This document shows positions 9,301 to 18,374 of a stretch of DNA of 64,000 bases, piece by piece. The notes beneath the pieces are model-generated. The model worked only from the letters and a program-made list of their open reading frames with translations, had not been told where the DNA came from and ran no database searches. The translations under genes and the position numbers were made by a program. Each line of letters opens with the position of its first letter. Within the stretch, counting starts at the first letter, position 1. The DNA is taken from NCBI RefSeq assembly GCF_031326345.1, contig NZ_CP133671.1, positions 6,793,501 to 6,857,500 on the forward strand, written 5' to 3'. The DNA comes from Aureispira sp. CCB-E. GTDB lineage: Bacteria; Bacteroidota; Bacteroidia; Chitinophagales; Saprospiraceae.

Positions 9301-11996
9301 GGCTTCCCTTGCTCATCAAGCACAACAAAGCCAATCTCATTAGCAACATTTAAAGTCAAACTTTTATCGTACTCTCCCTTAGGAGACTTCATTCCCACAT
9401 AGGCAGCGTAAGGTGAATACAACATGCTAAAATTATCAGCACTGATATCACCTCCTTCTTCATAGGCACGAATTGTAAACCCAGCCTGCATAAAACCAGA
9501 AGGCGCTGACGCCAATTCTAAATTTCCTGTGACACTTGCTCGACCATTTTCATCAACTTTAGCATCAAAAATAGTCATCGGTGACGCATAGTAAGATGCT
9601 CTTGCTGGGTCGTCAAATTCATACCCTTCGTACCCTTCAAACGAAGTATTAGACGGATTCAAATTGACATCTATTTGGGTGCGCAAATTAGAAGCAGGTG
9701 CTCCATGTAGCCACTTAACAGCCAAATCGCCAACTAGCGTCGCATCCTTAGATAACAAACGCTCTTTTCCTACATTAAAATCAACTTTTAAACGATTGGG
9801 CTTAATGGTTTCAATTCGAATACCTTTGTAAAAAGTCCTTCCCCCTACATGAACCTTTGCCGACCAATAGCCCGTTCCTGCATCACTAGATGTCTTGGTT
9901 CTAAAGTCATACATATTATGCACGTGCCTATTGGTGGTGTATTTTTGATGTAAATTGCCCCTCGCATCATACAACTCAAAAGTAACAGGATGGGCATCAG
10001 GAAATTCACCTCGTTTATCTTCCAAGACAAAGGTTAAAAATAAAGAATCACCAGGACGCCAAACATCTCGCTCTCCATACAACGCTCCTTTTATTCCTTT
10101 GTAATCATTTGTACCAGAAGTTTCAAACGTAGACATAGACAATGCTTCTGCCTCTTGCAATCTTAAATAGCCTTTTTGATTGTTATGACTAACGACAACA
10201 TAAGCAGGCGCATAGTCTGTTTGGGTGCGAACAATTCCTTCTGCATCTGTTGATACTTTTGCAATTCTTTGTAATACCTTATCATAAATCTCAACAGATG
10301 CCCCACGAACAGGTTCAGTTGTTTTTAAATCTGTTACAACCACAAATACTTCTTTATCTTTTCCTCTTTTTGCCAAAACTCCCAAGTTAGACCCCAAAAC
10401 ATTTCGTTCAACGATTCTACTAGATGTATAATATTGTTTGAAACAAGGATCGTCTCTTTTATCATAATCATAATAAGAATAATTATTATCAGCGATAGTA
10501 TTTAAGCTTATAATTTCCCCATCTTCATTTCTTTCAGGCTCATTATCAACCTCTACCATATGGGCATCTTGCTCGTCAGAACAATCCCAAATAGCATCTT
10601 TTTTAGAAAATCCAAGCCGTACTTGATAGATTGCCCCTTCTTCTTCTTTAACAATATCATTTAAATCTATTCCGTAGCGTGTCCAACCATTCTGCCCTAC
10701 TTTAGGGTTTAAATCTTCTAAAGAAAGGCGTTTTTGTGCAACAACCCGCCCTACTTCACGCATATAGTTCCGTTCTAATCCACCTTCTTGTAAAAAGTGC
10801 AATACATTATTTTCGTATACTTTAAAGATTTCTATTTGTACTGCTCTCAACTTGGTCGCTTCAAAAGGGAAATACAATCCTTCTGTTTTGGGAATAATCA
10901 CTCCATTTCCGACTAATCGAACCGCAGGCTTCATCCGTTCAAAAGAAGCCTCAAACTCTATTGGTGCTGCAATAGCTGTTTTATGAATGCTTCGTATGCC
11001 TGCTGACACTCGAATGGTATGTTCTCCTTCTACATTTTGAAGCGGGTAAACACGCAATTCATTACCATCAATCACATATCGAAACGTACTATTCCCATTA
11101 TAATCTCTACCTCTATAGTTATCAATTCCTATCAAACCATCCACATTTTGAGTTTGCTGTAATGGCAAAGAAAACAAGATCATGATGTAAGGATCTTTTT
11201 CATTCTTCTCCTGAATAACCTTTGTACTAATAATGCTAAACTCTGTAGAAGGTACTGCAATTGTATCTTGTGTTTTTATTTCATTTTTTGCACCAATAGC
11301 TGTACCGTCCCAACTCAACATCAAACGACTCGCACTTTCAGACACTTGTACTCCTTCTATTACAAATTGATGTTCTTTGTTGTTATCCAAATGTTCCCAC
11401 GAAACAGAAAAAGTATTTTTATTATTGGCTTGTTGAATGGTCAACATTTCTTCTACTTGACTAGGTACCGCTACATCATTTGTATAAACGGTTCCTATCA
11501 ACCGCATCTGTTTTAAGTTCGTTAGGCTCTGCTCTCTTAACCCTCTAATATCTACTGCATAACCTTGTTCTAATACTTTAAAATCAAAATTTAAAGTTGT
11601 CAGATCTTTATCAATATCAGGGTATATCTTTCTAAGGTTTGCTTGTGCGCTATAAAATTGTCCCGCAGGCAACTTCTCGTCAGGTTTAAAGCGTATTGTT
11701 TGACGACTTTCCCACACAGCCGTCCCTTTTATTGCAGGCTCAAAACTAAACAAATCTACAGGAGCAACAGTGCCTATTTTGGTTGCTGAAACGATATCAT
11801 TGGCAAAACGAACTCGAATGTCTGCCGTTGAAGAAATCATTCCAGAAGTATAGGCACTAACAAAGTATTTGTATTTGGCATTTGAACGATTAAAACTAGG
11901 TACGCCTTCTGTTGTTGTATCGGACGTGGTTTTGGGTTGGCAAGCTGTTATAAGCAGCAATAAGAGTAAACTTACTAGAGTGCGGTACGGTATCAT
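6357..11996 (-). CDS. Bacterial alpha-2-macroglobulin family lipoprotein (thioester type)
   Basis: The 1879-residue product starts with a lipoprotein signal: hydrophobic core LLLLLLITAC, with the lipobox Cys at about residue 19. The N-terminal half is a series of macroglobulin-type beta domains. RPGDSLFLTF near residue 645 is the MG2-type motif, and the A2M domain is near 1235 (TPVRKPLMVLGTLPRVLSP). At about residue 1412 comes YPYGCIEQTTS with the C-x-E-Q thioester motif intact, followed by the alpha/alpha-toroid and a C-terminal receptor-binding-like domain (HQVFPSGWEI). The family traps proteases by covalent capture after bait cleavage; bacterial forms guard the periplasm. They are often coupled to penicillin-binding protein 1C, but no pbpC is adjacent here. 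Size matches the long Bacteroidota subgroup. Confidence in the family is high; the target proteases are unknown. Confidence 0.93.
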   Translation of the reverse strand: MIPYRTLVSLLLLLLITACQPKTTSDTTTEGVPSFNRSNAKYKYFVSAYTSGMISSTADIRVRFANDIVSATKIGTVAPVDLFSFEPAIKGTAVWESRQTIRFKPDEKLPAGQFYSAQANLRKIYPDIDKDLTTLNFDFKVLEQGYAVDIRGLREQSLTNLKQMRLIGTVYTNDVAVPSQVEEMLTIQQANNKNTFSVSWEHLDNNKEHQFVIEGVQVSESASRLMLSWDGTAIGAKNEIKTQDTIAVPSTEFSIISTKVIQEKNEKDPYIMILFSLPLQQTQNVDGLIGIDNYRGRDYNGNSTFRYVIDGNELRVYPLQNVEGEHTIRVSAGIRSIHKTAIAAPIEFEASFERMKPAVRLVGNGVIIPKTEGLYFPFEATKLRAVQIEIFKVYENNVLHFLQEGGLERNYMREVGRVVAQKRLSLEDLNPKVGQNGWTRYGIDLNDIVKEEEGAIYQVRLGFSKKDAIWDCSDEQDAHMVEVDNEPERNEDGEIISLNTIADNNYSYYDYDKRDDPCFKQYYTSSRIVERNVLGSNLGVLAKRGKDKEVFVVVTDLKTTEPVRGASVEIYDKVLQRIAKVSTDAEGIVRTQTDYAPAYVVVSHNNQKGYLRLQEAEALSMSTFETSGTNDYKGIKGALYGERDVWRPGDSLFLTFVLEDKRGEFPDAHPVTFELYDARGNLHQKYTTNRHVHNMYDFRTKTSSDAGTGYWSAKVHVGGRTFYKGIRIETIKPNRLKVDFNVGKERLLSKDATLVGDLAVKWLHGAPASNLRTQIDVNLNPSNTSFEGYEGYEFDDPARASYYASPMTIFDAKVDENGRASVTGNLELASAPSGFMQAGFTIRAYEEGGDISADNFSMLYSPYAAYVGMKSPKGEYDKSLTLNVANEIGFVVLDEQGKPLKNEKVAVGVYKVKWNWWYDSDNDISNFNTTQHLGAITTVEVTTNSKGEASWSFAPEEWGRYLIRAVHTASGHSSGVIFHAGSPWNDENFNDKQGATMLAFSADKESYKVGDEVVLEVPTGMAGRALLTLENAFKVVEHQWVDIKNDDGIQTIKFKTKPGMAPTIYAHVTLLQPHEQVENDLPIRSYGVLPIKVIDPKTKLEPVLDMADVLEPNSKVQIKVSENNQQAMTYTIAMVDEGLLDLTRFKTPDLWEHFYQKEALGVRTWDMYNYVLGTYELNQMLAIGGGAGEEDAGKKANRFKPVVRFVGPFHLKKGATAEHVLEMPNYVGSVRTMLIAAEAGAYGKVEKTTPVRKPLMVLGTLPRVLSPTEEVKLPVTVFAMEEQIKKVKVTIETNDLLKIRGAKVKEIQFDRIGDAVANFDLIVADKLGIGKVKILVESGLEEASYEVELDVRNPNPYSNKVEQVVLDGGKSWNVSIEPIGMNGTNEAYLEISTIPPIDLAKRLEYLIRYPYGCIEQTTSAVFPQLYVSNLMSLDATKEKAIEDNIRAAIKRLQDFQTGLGGFAYWQGGTENNNWGTNYAGHFLLEAKEKGYNVPTSLLENWKRYQKTLAKNWRQREVALVGPVTNYSRKDQEALMQAYRLYTLALAKSPDLGAMNKMRNMQDIPATAKWRLAAGYALLGKKEVAKQLIRGLSTQVEAYRELSYTYGSALRDEAMILETLTLLGKRTDGANLLMRMSKELSSPKWLATQTVAYSLMAIAKFAGDEKLEAEIPLEYQIGNQSKQSVVIKKTPIVQYEIEIEKDNQRSVWVKNRAKTPLFASVIMSGQPSLEDTRATAANIEMEVVYKDMNGAIIDPTALPQGTNFVAHVSVTHQGIGGNYDEMALHQVFPSGWEIINTRMSAAYDNSGSSRMDYQNVLDDRVYTYFDLPMGRTYQYKFYLNAAYQGKFYMPNISCSAMYDNSIYANTAGKWVQVQAPKSSL

Positions 11997-12154
11997 GGTT
12001 CTTCAATTTTGTGTATAACAGTGTTTGGATATCATGTGCAACAAGTACGCTATACCTGTTGACATAGTCTTCTAAAATAAAATATATCTTGCTAATTTCC
12101 AACTGTTAACACCTTTGATTGAGTATTCCGTAATAATACTTATTATTTGGCATT

Positions 12155-12186
12155 AAAAAAGCCATTTCGAGTGGTATCGAAATGGC
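12155..12186 (-). terminator. Intrinsic terminator after the double AAA+ gene
   Basis: GCCATTTCGA (12161-12170) pairs perfectly with TCGAAATGGC (12177-12186). Reading on the minus strand, a run of six T follows directly. It sits about 45 bases past the stop of the AAA+ gene and upstream of the alpha-2-macroglobulin gene, which is therefore probably transcribed separately. Confidence 0.85.
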
Positions 12187-12229
12187 CAATGTTTTTTCCT
12201 ATTGTATTTAGGATATTTCTAAAGGAGTT

Positions 12230-14881
12230 TTATTTGCCTGCTCCTGATTTTTTACGAAAACCGATAGATTTTTTATTAAAAATATCATCATCGTGGCTCA
12301 ACTTAAGTGTCGCAACATCCTCATAGGTAATCAAGTTCACAATATTAGGATCTCTTTCTTCGCTAGGAACAGAAGCTAAGCGCAAACTTTGATTCTTGAC
12401 AATATCGTTGATAATGTTTCGCACTGTACGAGCATTGCCAAAATACTTGTCTCTATATTCGTACAAGAAGTCCAAGTATTTTACTAAATGTGCTTTAGCA
12501 TCTTCATCAACTTCTAGACCTTCTTCTTCTAACATTTGAAGCGCAATTTGATACAACAAACTGCTGTCATAATCTTCAAACTTTAGTACTTTATCGAAGC
12601 GAGAGCGCAAGCCAGGATTTGCCTTTAAAAACGTTTCCATATTATCTGGATAGCCCGCTGCAAAAACAAAAAATTCTCCTCGACTATCTTCCATTCGTTT
12701 TAGGATGGTTTGAATGGCTTCATTTCCAAAGTCAGAACCTCCTGCCAAGCTACCACTACCACTGCTTGTCAAGGCATAAGCCTCGTCAATAAATAACACC
12801 CCTCCCATTGCTTCGTCAATGCGTTCTGCGGTTTTGATGGCAGTTTGTCCAACATATCCAGCGACCAAACCTTGACGGTCTGTTTCGACCATATGTCCTC
12901 TTTCTAAAATTCCTAAGGCTTTGTATATTTTTGTTAGAATCCGAGCGACCGTTGTTTTTCCAGTTCCTGGATTACCCACAAAAACAGTATGCAAGTAGAA
13001 CTTATTGAGTACATCTCTGCTGCTTTCACGATAGAAACGAACCAAGCTAACCATTTCATCAATTTCCTTCTTGATATTCTCAATTCCAATCATGTGCTTG
13101 AGTTCATCCATTGCCAATTCTAGCAACTTTTCATCAATAGGCAGATTGGGCAGACGTTTCGGACGTTTTACTTCAATTTTTTGTACATCATCTACCAAAA
13201 CCGTTTCCAGTTGCTCTTTATCAAATTGTTTCGGATCTGTATCGTTCATAATTCTCAACCCTAATGCAATTTTAGCTTGATCAATTAGGTCGTAAACAAA
13301 ACGAGCATTGCCAAAAGCACGATCTCTATTTCGGTAAGCTTCAATAATGATTTCATCAATCATTTTTTTAGCATGATGCTCCAAAACGACATTCTTTTTG
13401 ACACAAGCATACTGAGATATTGCTGATAATTCGTGTGGCAAGTAATCACTAAATGTAAAGTACAATTTAAACCTCGACTTTAGACCTGGGTTAGAAGTTA
13501 GGAAATGCTCCATTTCCTTAGGATAACCTGCTACAATAACAGCCATATCTCCCTCTCCATTAGACATTTCTTTCACCAAAATTTCGATTACTTCTCGTCC
13601 AAAATCTTTACTATCGTCGTTAGAACGTGCCAAAGAGTACGCTTCATCAATAAACAACACACCACCTCTAGCCTTTTCTATGGCCTCTTTTACTTTGGGT
13701 GCTGTTTGTCCAATATACTCTCCTACCAAATCAACCCGATCAACTTCGTGAACGTGCCCTTTGGACAATAAGCCCATGCTCTTGTAGAGTTTGCCCATCA
13801 TCTGAGCTACCGTTGTTTTTCCTGTTCCAGGGTTACCAATAAAAACAGAATGAATATTAATTTCCTCCTCTTCCTCAAAGCCTTTTTCCCTTCTTAATTG
13901 CAAAAATTGAAGATAGCTAGCATGGTCACGCACTTGGCGTTTGATATCTTGCAAGCCAATAAGCTCATCTAACTTGCCCATTACCTCTTCAAAATTAGCA
14001 TTATCAGTACCTTCCTCATTCAATATTACAGGTTGATACTGATTGGGCAATACAGCTCCAGCTACACCTTCTTCAAAATCAACATCCACTTCAAAAGGAA
14101 TAACGGCTAAGAGTTTATCCATAAAAATAATCTCTGCGGTATAATTATCTTCGGTCCAAGAACCTTTGATGTTAGAGCCCCAATGCATCGACAATTCAAT
14201 TGTTTCATCCTCTTTGTCAACATGGTGCAATTTCATTGTTTGTCCCTTTAACTGACGGCTACCATTATAGAACTTTACAAACAATTCACAATACCAACTC
14301 TTACTTGGCAGTAAGTTTTCTAAGCTAATTTCGGTATAAATATAGCGTGTTTCTTCTTTTGAGAAGGTTTTGTAATAAACCCGCTCTTCTTTTGGAAGAT
14401 CATCGTAAGGACCTTCATATAATTTGAGCGACTTGATGTTTACATAAGCATTTGGCTCTGGATATTTCTCTGAGCTTTCTTCAATATAAAAATACTTGGT
14501 TGCTACCTTCTGACCATCAATATAAGCCTCCCAATAGTAAGTACCTTTTTTCCAAAAAGCACCAAATTTCTTGTTCCCCCATCCTTCTCGAATGTAAACA
14601 ACATTGTCGTATTTGCTAACTTTACGATCAAAGTTCAAGTCACAAAGCTCTTTGCGTCCCTTTTTGAGAGAATAACATTTGATGTTTATCTGAACATTCC
14701 AGTCTTCATCATCAAATAGTTTGTTGTAAAAAGATAACTCAGCATAGATATAAGTTGCCTCGTATCGATCAAATACTTGACGGTACTTCTTCTTATTATC
14801 AGCCAACCATTCCGTAGAACAGTAAACTTTTAAATCTCTGAATTTGTATTTTGTAAAATTAGGATCAAGAACTCTTGACAT
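12230..14881 (-). CDS. Tandem AAA+ ATPase (CbbX/SpoVK-like) with duplicated N-terminal beta domain
   Basis: The 883-residue protein has two AAA+ modules of the CbbX/SpoVK type. Walker A GNPGTGKTTVA occurs near residue 347 and again near 632, and Walker B GGVLFIDEAY near 407 and 692. Sensor/arginine-finger regions (NPGLKSRF, NPGLRSRF) are present in both, so both sites look active. Before them lie two copies of an unrecognised domain (about 1-125 and 138-265). They align through TYIYAELSF/RYIYTEISL, DWNVQINIKCY/SWYCELFVKFY and EGWGNKKFG/MHWGSNIKG. These look beta-sandwich-like and are probably substrate- or partner-binding. There is no signal peptide, so the protein is cytoplasmic. The family remodels protein complexes (CbbX activates Rubisco; SpoVK acts in sporulation and secretion-associated roles). 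The substrate here is unknown; no Rubisco is in view. Confidence 0.88.
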   Translation of the reverse strand: MSRVLDPNFTKYKFRDLKVYCSTEWLADNKKKYRQVFDRYEATYIYAELSFYNKLFDDEDWNVQINIKCYSLKKGRKELCDLNFDRKVSKYDNVVYIREGWGNKKFGAFWKKGTYYWEAYIDGQKVATKYFYIEESSEKYPEPNAYVNIKSLKLYEGPYDDLPKEERVYYKTFSKEETRYIYTEISLENLLPSKSWYCELFVKFYNGSRQLKGQTMKLHHVDKEDETIELSMHWGSNIKGSWTEDNYTAEIIFMDKLLAVIPFEVDVDFEEGVAGAVLPNQYQPVILNEEGTDNANFEEVMGKLDELIGLQDIKRQVRDHASYLQFLQLRREKGFEEEEEINIHSVFIGNPGTGKTTVAQMMGKLYKSMGLLSKGHVHEVDRVDLVGEYIGQTAPKVKEAIEKARGGVLFIDEAYSLARSNDDSKDFGREVIEILVKEMSNGEGDMAVIVAGYPKEMEHFLTSNPGLKSRFKLYFTFSDYLPHELSAISQYACVKKNVVLEHHAKKMIDEIIIEAYRNRDRAFGNARFVYDLIDQAKIALGLRIMNDTDPKQFDKEQLETVLVDDVQKIEVKRPKRLPNLPIDEKLLELAMDELKHMIGIENIKKEIDEMVSLVRFYRESSRDVLNKFYLHTVFVGNPGTGKTTVARILTKIYKALGILERGHMVETDRQGLVAGYVGQTAIKTAERIDEAMGGVLFIDEAYALTSSGSGSLAGGSDFGNEAIQTILKRMEDSRGEFFVFAAGYPDNMETFLKANPGLRSRFDKVLKFEDYDSSLLYQIALQMLEEEGLEVDEDAKAHLVKYLDFLYEYRDKYFGNARTVRNIINDIVKNQSLRLASVPSEERDPNIVNLITYEDVATLKLSHDDDIFNKKSIGFRKKSGAGK

Positions 14882-15778
14882 GGTGTATATATATTTTTTT
14901 GAGAATAAGCAATCGTTCAGAAAAAATAATAAGAAAATTGAATGCTTTGCTTCTTATACTTTTGCTGCCCACTTACTTAGCTAAGATAAACTTAACGATT
15001 CATATTTTTTATTGGTTTATTTTGACAATGGCTCGTAAAAACTACGCAGCCATAACACAGCTAACTACTATTAAAACAAACCTATTCCTTTTTGAGCCTA
15101 TCCAAAGTTATTAGATATGCTATTTTATAAAAACGAGTATAGAATCTAAACTACCTTGTAGTTCGTAAAAACCACCGAACAGTAGCACAACTAATGTACC
15201 AAAGGTAAAGTAACAAAGACAATTACAAATTGTCATGCTTACTAGTATAACAAACGAATTGGCAAACTATGCCAATACTAATATCTCTAACTTATACAAG
15301 GTAATAAATTTACCTTAGTTTTGTTTGTTATCTATAACAGATTTTTAAACTTTTTAGTTTTCTTAACATACTTCTTTCTATTTTTTCTTTTAAATAGAAA
15401 CATCACCTCCAACAAATCTTTAAAAAACATTCATTATTTGAGCTATAAGCATAGTTATCAAACTCTTTTAAAGTATTTTTTTTAATCATAAATAACAAAA
15501 ACATTGATTAGTTTTTGCTCATTAACTACTAAATGAACCTTTAATTTTGAGCTAAGTTAAGTATCTTTAATTGAATTATGCATTATGGAAATAAGCTGTT
15601 AATCAACTTATAATCACCATGTTGTTTTATCTCGTTGTCTTTCATTCTGTGCCACCTCAAACACGAGCATAATGTCATGCTGATTGACTAAAATCAAAAT
15701 TCTTCATCCCACAATACGAATGATCCTAACAAATTGTTCTAGAATTATCCTATTTATACCTAAATATTCCTTTATTCA
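14882..15778. other. Long AT-rich intergenic region with two small hairpins
   Basis: About 900 bases between divergently transcribed genes. No gene is supported. Visible structure: a hairpin with arms ATGGCT (15028-15033) and AGCCAT (15048-15053) with inner GTA/TAC pairing, and a weaker GTTCG/CGAAC pair near 15160-15180. TAATTTTG at 15542-15549 fits a Bacteroidota -7 element pointing at the plus-strand gene, but without a well-placed -33 element. The remainder shows nothing I recognise. Confidence 0.5.
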
Positions 15779-17260
15779 ATGTCCAACCAAGATACTACGC
15801 ATCAACTCATCCAAACCATGTCCCGTACTGAGAAGGCTTATTTCAAAAAATACGCTCGAAAACAACAACGCGAAAAAGATGATTTTTATTTTAAACTTTT
15901 TGATGCTATTGACCAACAAGAGACTTACAATAGTGCGCTATTACTCAAAAAGTTTCGCAAGAGAAAGATGACCCAAAAACAACTTTCTATTGCCAAGCAC
16001 TATCTTTATAATTTGTTGTTAACTTCTTTGTTGGCTTACCAGAAAAACAAGTCCATTGATGCACAATTACATGAACAAATTGAAACCATCCAACTACTAA
16101 CCAAACGATCTTTATTAACACAAGCCCTAAAAACACTACACAAAGCTCAAAAACTAGCTCAAAAACACGAAGCATTTCTTCATTTGCTTTTGCTCCAAAT
16201 GCAAGAAGAAGAGATTTTAAGATTACAAATGACACCAGAACTACAACGGTATATTGAATATGGTTTTGAACAAGAAATACAGATTACAAAGCAATGGCTC
16301 AATCTTAGACATTATAGATATTTAGCTACCAAGTCAAATTATTGGAGTCGACAACAATATACTAGCAGAACAGATGCCTCCGATCAGATCACCAATACCA
16401 TTTTGGAAGACGTTCAGCAATCTGCCCCTCCCTTAAGTGCCAAAGCTAAATTCCTTCAGTTGCATACTTGTATTGATTATTATAATCAAAAGGGAAATTT
16501 TCAAGTTTCTAGCAAACTGCTCAAAGAACAAATTACACTTTTAGAAGCACATCCATTATTTTTGGAACTGAATCAGATAGCTTACATTACCATTCTTAAT
16601 AACTTAGGGGTAAATCAGCGTCATCTACAAGATTTTCAAGGTCTTTTGACAACAGCACAAAAACTCAAAGCAATAACCCCAAAAAACCCTCATGAAACCA
16701 TTCAAATTTTTGAATCTTGGGCGCAAACAATGCTTATTTATATCACGTATAGTAAAAGTAAAGTCAATCACTCCAAGGATTTAAAAAATATTGAAGATGA
16801 ATTTGAAATCTATAAGGATAAAATAGGGTATGATTTCAAAATTATAATTCCCTATGGTTTGGCTTGTTCTTATTTTTGGCAAAATCAATACCACAGGGCG
16901 TTGGATTGGCTCAACAGGACTCAAGTATATTATACCAAAAATATTATTCCTGATTTAAAAATAGCAGCTAGGCTTATTGAATTAATTATTCATTATGAAT
17001 TAGACCATCAATACTACTTACTTAATGCAAATGAATCTACTTATCGCTTTTTGATGTATAACAAACGATTGTACAAATTAGAAGCTAATGTAATCAAACG
17101 ATTGCGGCAATTAAGTGCTCAGATTACTTCCTCTCAAAAGACCAAAGAAATTTTTAAAGCATTCAAAGCAGATTTAATCGAATTGCAAAAAGACCCTATG
17201 GAAGTCGGCGCTTTTCAACTCTTTGATTTTATCCGATGGACGGATGATAATATTAAATGA
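15779..17260 (+). CDS. Uncharacterised helical protein, TPR-like
   Basis: The product is 493 residues and I do not recognise the family. The N terminus (LIQTMSRTEKAYFKKYARKQ) is strongly basic. It is followed by a long run of amphipathic helices rich in Lys, Gln and Leu (KRSLLTQALKTLHKAQKLAQ near 105-125). The middle part (about 210-400) has a spacing that suggests degenerate TPR or alpha-solenoid repeats (YYNQKGNFQVSSKLLKEQI, PYGLACSYFWQNQYHRALDW). There is no signal peptide or membrane segment, so it is probably cytoplasmic. It starts at the ATG at 15779 and is flanked by long AT-rich spacers on both sides, with no operon partner. A scaffold or protein-interaction role is inferred only from the solenoid look. 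Confidence 0.7.
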   Translation: MSNQDTTHQLIQTMSRTEKAYFKKYARKQQREKDDFYFKLFDAIDQQETYNSALLLKKFRKRKMTQKQLSIAKHYLYNLLLTSLLAYQKNKSIDAQLHEQIETIQLLTKRSLLTQALKTLHKAQKLAQKHEAFLHLLLLQMQEEEILRLQMTPELQRYIEYGFEQEIQITKQWLNLRHYRYLATKSNYWSRQQYTSRTDASDQITNTILEDVQQSAPPLSAKAKFLQLHTCIDYYNQKGNFQVSSKLLKEQITLLEAHPLFLELNQIAYITILNNLGVNQRHLQDFQGLLTTAQKLKAITPKNPHETIQIFESWAQTMLIYITYSKSKVNHSKDLKNIEDEFEIYKDKIGYDFKIIIPYGLACSYFWQNQYHRALDWLNRTQVYYTKNIIPDLKIAARLIELIIHYELDHQYYLLNANESTYRFLMYNKRLYKLEANVIKRLRQLSAQITSSQKTKEIFKAFKADLIELQKDPMEVGAFQLFDFIRWTDDNIK

Positions 17261-17496
17261 GCACTAAAAATGATTGTTAAACATTTGGTTTTCTTACTTA
17301 TCTTCCTTGATAAAAAATTATAAACTGGTGTTTAAACCTAAGAAAACAAACCCAACAAACAACTAAAAAACAAGTTTTTATAAATTTAAAAAACTTTTTA
17401 AGACCTTAATAAAGTTACTTTTTTCTTCTTTTATGGTTGATCATTTTCAAATATTTTAGAGGTATCAATTTATCCCAAATAAATAAACCAACCACA

Positions 17497-18354
17497 ATGA
17501 ACGAAAAAGAAAACGTTATCTCATTTGCTGGAATTAAGCAAATGACCAAGACAGAGTATTACAAATGCTTTAAAAGACCTGTTGACTGGAAAAAGGCAGA
17601 AGCTATGATTTGTGTGGTTAAACACAAATTTACCAACGGAAAAGTTCCATTAGTTTGTATTCCCTATCGCAAAAAAATAGTTGCCTTAAAAACGTATAAG
17701 GAAGAAGTAAAAAAGGAACTTGCTCCTAAATTCTTTTTGGTAGCGAGCACTCAAATGGTCAAACAGAGTAATGGTAAAACAGCTTTGGAAATCACTCCTT
17801 TAAAAGGCGCTGCCAATATCAAATCCGATGTAATCGCTTTATTTCAGAAGATGAAAATGGAGGTTGTTCTTAAAGATGGAGTTCCTGATAATAATAACAT
17901 CCCTGATCCTAAAAAGAAGACGATTGATAAAAAAGAGACTTCTCCTGTATCTCCGAAACAAGCAGAACAGCAACAATTAGTGCAACAATTTAAGGACATC
18001 GTTAAGCGTGTTAAACCTGAATTGAAGAAGATAGGAGAAATTATTCAAAATATCAACACTAACAAAATTACACCTCAAGATATAGAGTATGCTAATGCTA
18101 CCTTTCTCAAAATTAATCAAGCTTTAAAAATTTACCAACAACTACCAACCAAGCTCAAAAACACTTTCGTTGACATAAAAAACAAATTAAATATAGCTGA
18201 AATAAAAGTAGAAAAAATTAAAACAGCTCTCATTAAAGTAGATTCTTCAGATCCTCAAATCATGGAATCTCAAGTAGATTCTATTGATAATGAAATTAAT
18301 AAATTACTAGCTTCTTTAGGTTTAACTTTAGAGGAGGCTATCCAAACTTCATAA
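17497..18354 (+). CDS. Unknown protein, globular N-terminal domain plus helical C-terminal half
   Basis: The protein is 285 residues from the ATG at 17497; an in-frame TTG 60 bases upstream is not preferred, because the segment it adds looks like untranslated leader. I do not recognise the family. Residues 1-125 look globular and basic (ITPLKGAANIKSDV near 110-125). A linker rich in Pro, Lys and Asp follows (DPKKKTIDKKETSPVSPK, about 138-158), then a C-terminal half predicted as long helices or coiled coil (KQAEQQQLVQQFKDIVKRV). No signal peptide or membrane segment is visible. The next gene starts 20 bases after its stop on the same strand, so the two form an operon. Such two-gene units with one helical partner can be effector-chaperone or toxin-immunity pairs, but nothing in the sequence proves that. 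Confidence 0.65.
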   Translation: MNEKENVISFAGIKQMTKTEYYKCFKRPVDWKKAEAMICVVKHKFTNGKVPLVCIPYRKKIVALKTYKEEVKKELAPKFFLVASTQMVKQSNGKTALEITPLKGAANIKSDVIALFQKMKMEVVLKDGVPDNNNIPDPKKKTIDKKETSPVSPKQAEQQQLVQQFKDIVKRVKPELKKIGEIIQNINTNKITPQDIEYANATFLKINQALKIYQQLPTKLKNTFVDIKNKLNIAEIKVEKIKTALIKVDSSDPQIMESQVDSIDNEINKLLASLGLTLEEAIQTS

Positions 18355-18374
18355 ACCCCAAAAATTAACTCATT

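Noticed and set aside
11896-12102. 68-residue minus-strand frame overlapping the start of the alpha-2-macroglobulin gene
   Set aside because: It runs into the signal peptide region of a well-supported gene in another frame and has no recognisable features.
15684-15971. 95-residue plus-strand frame overlapping the start of the gene at 15779
   Set aside because: It overlaps most of its length with a much longer frame of better composition. No domain.
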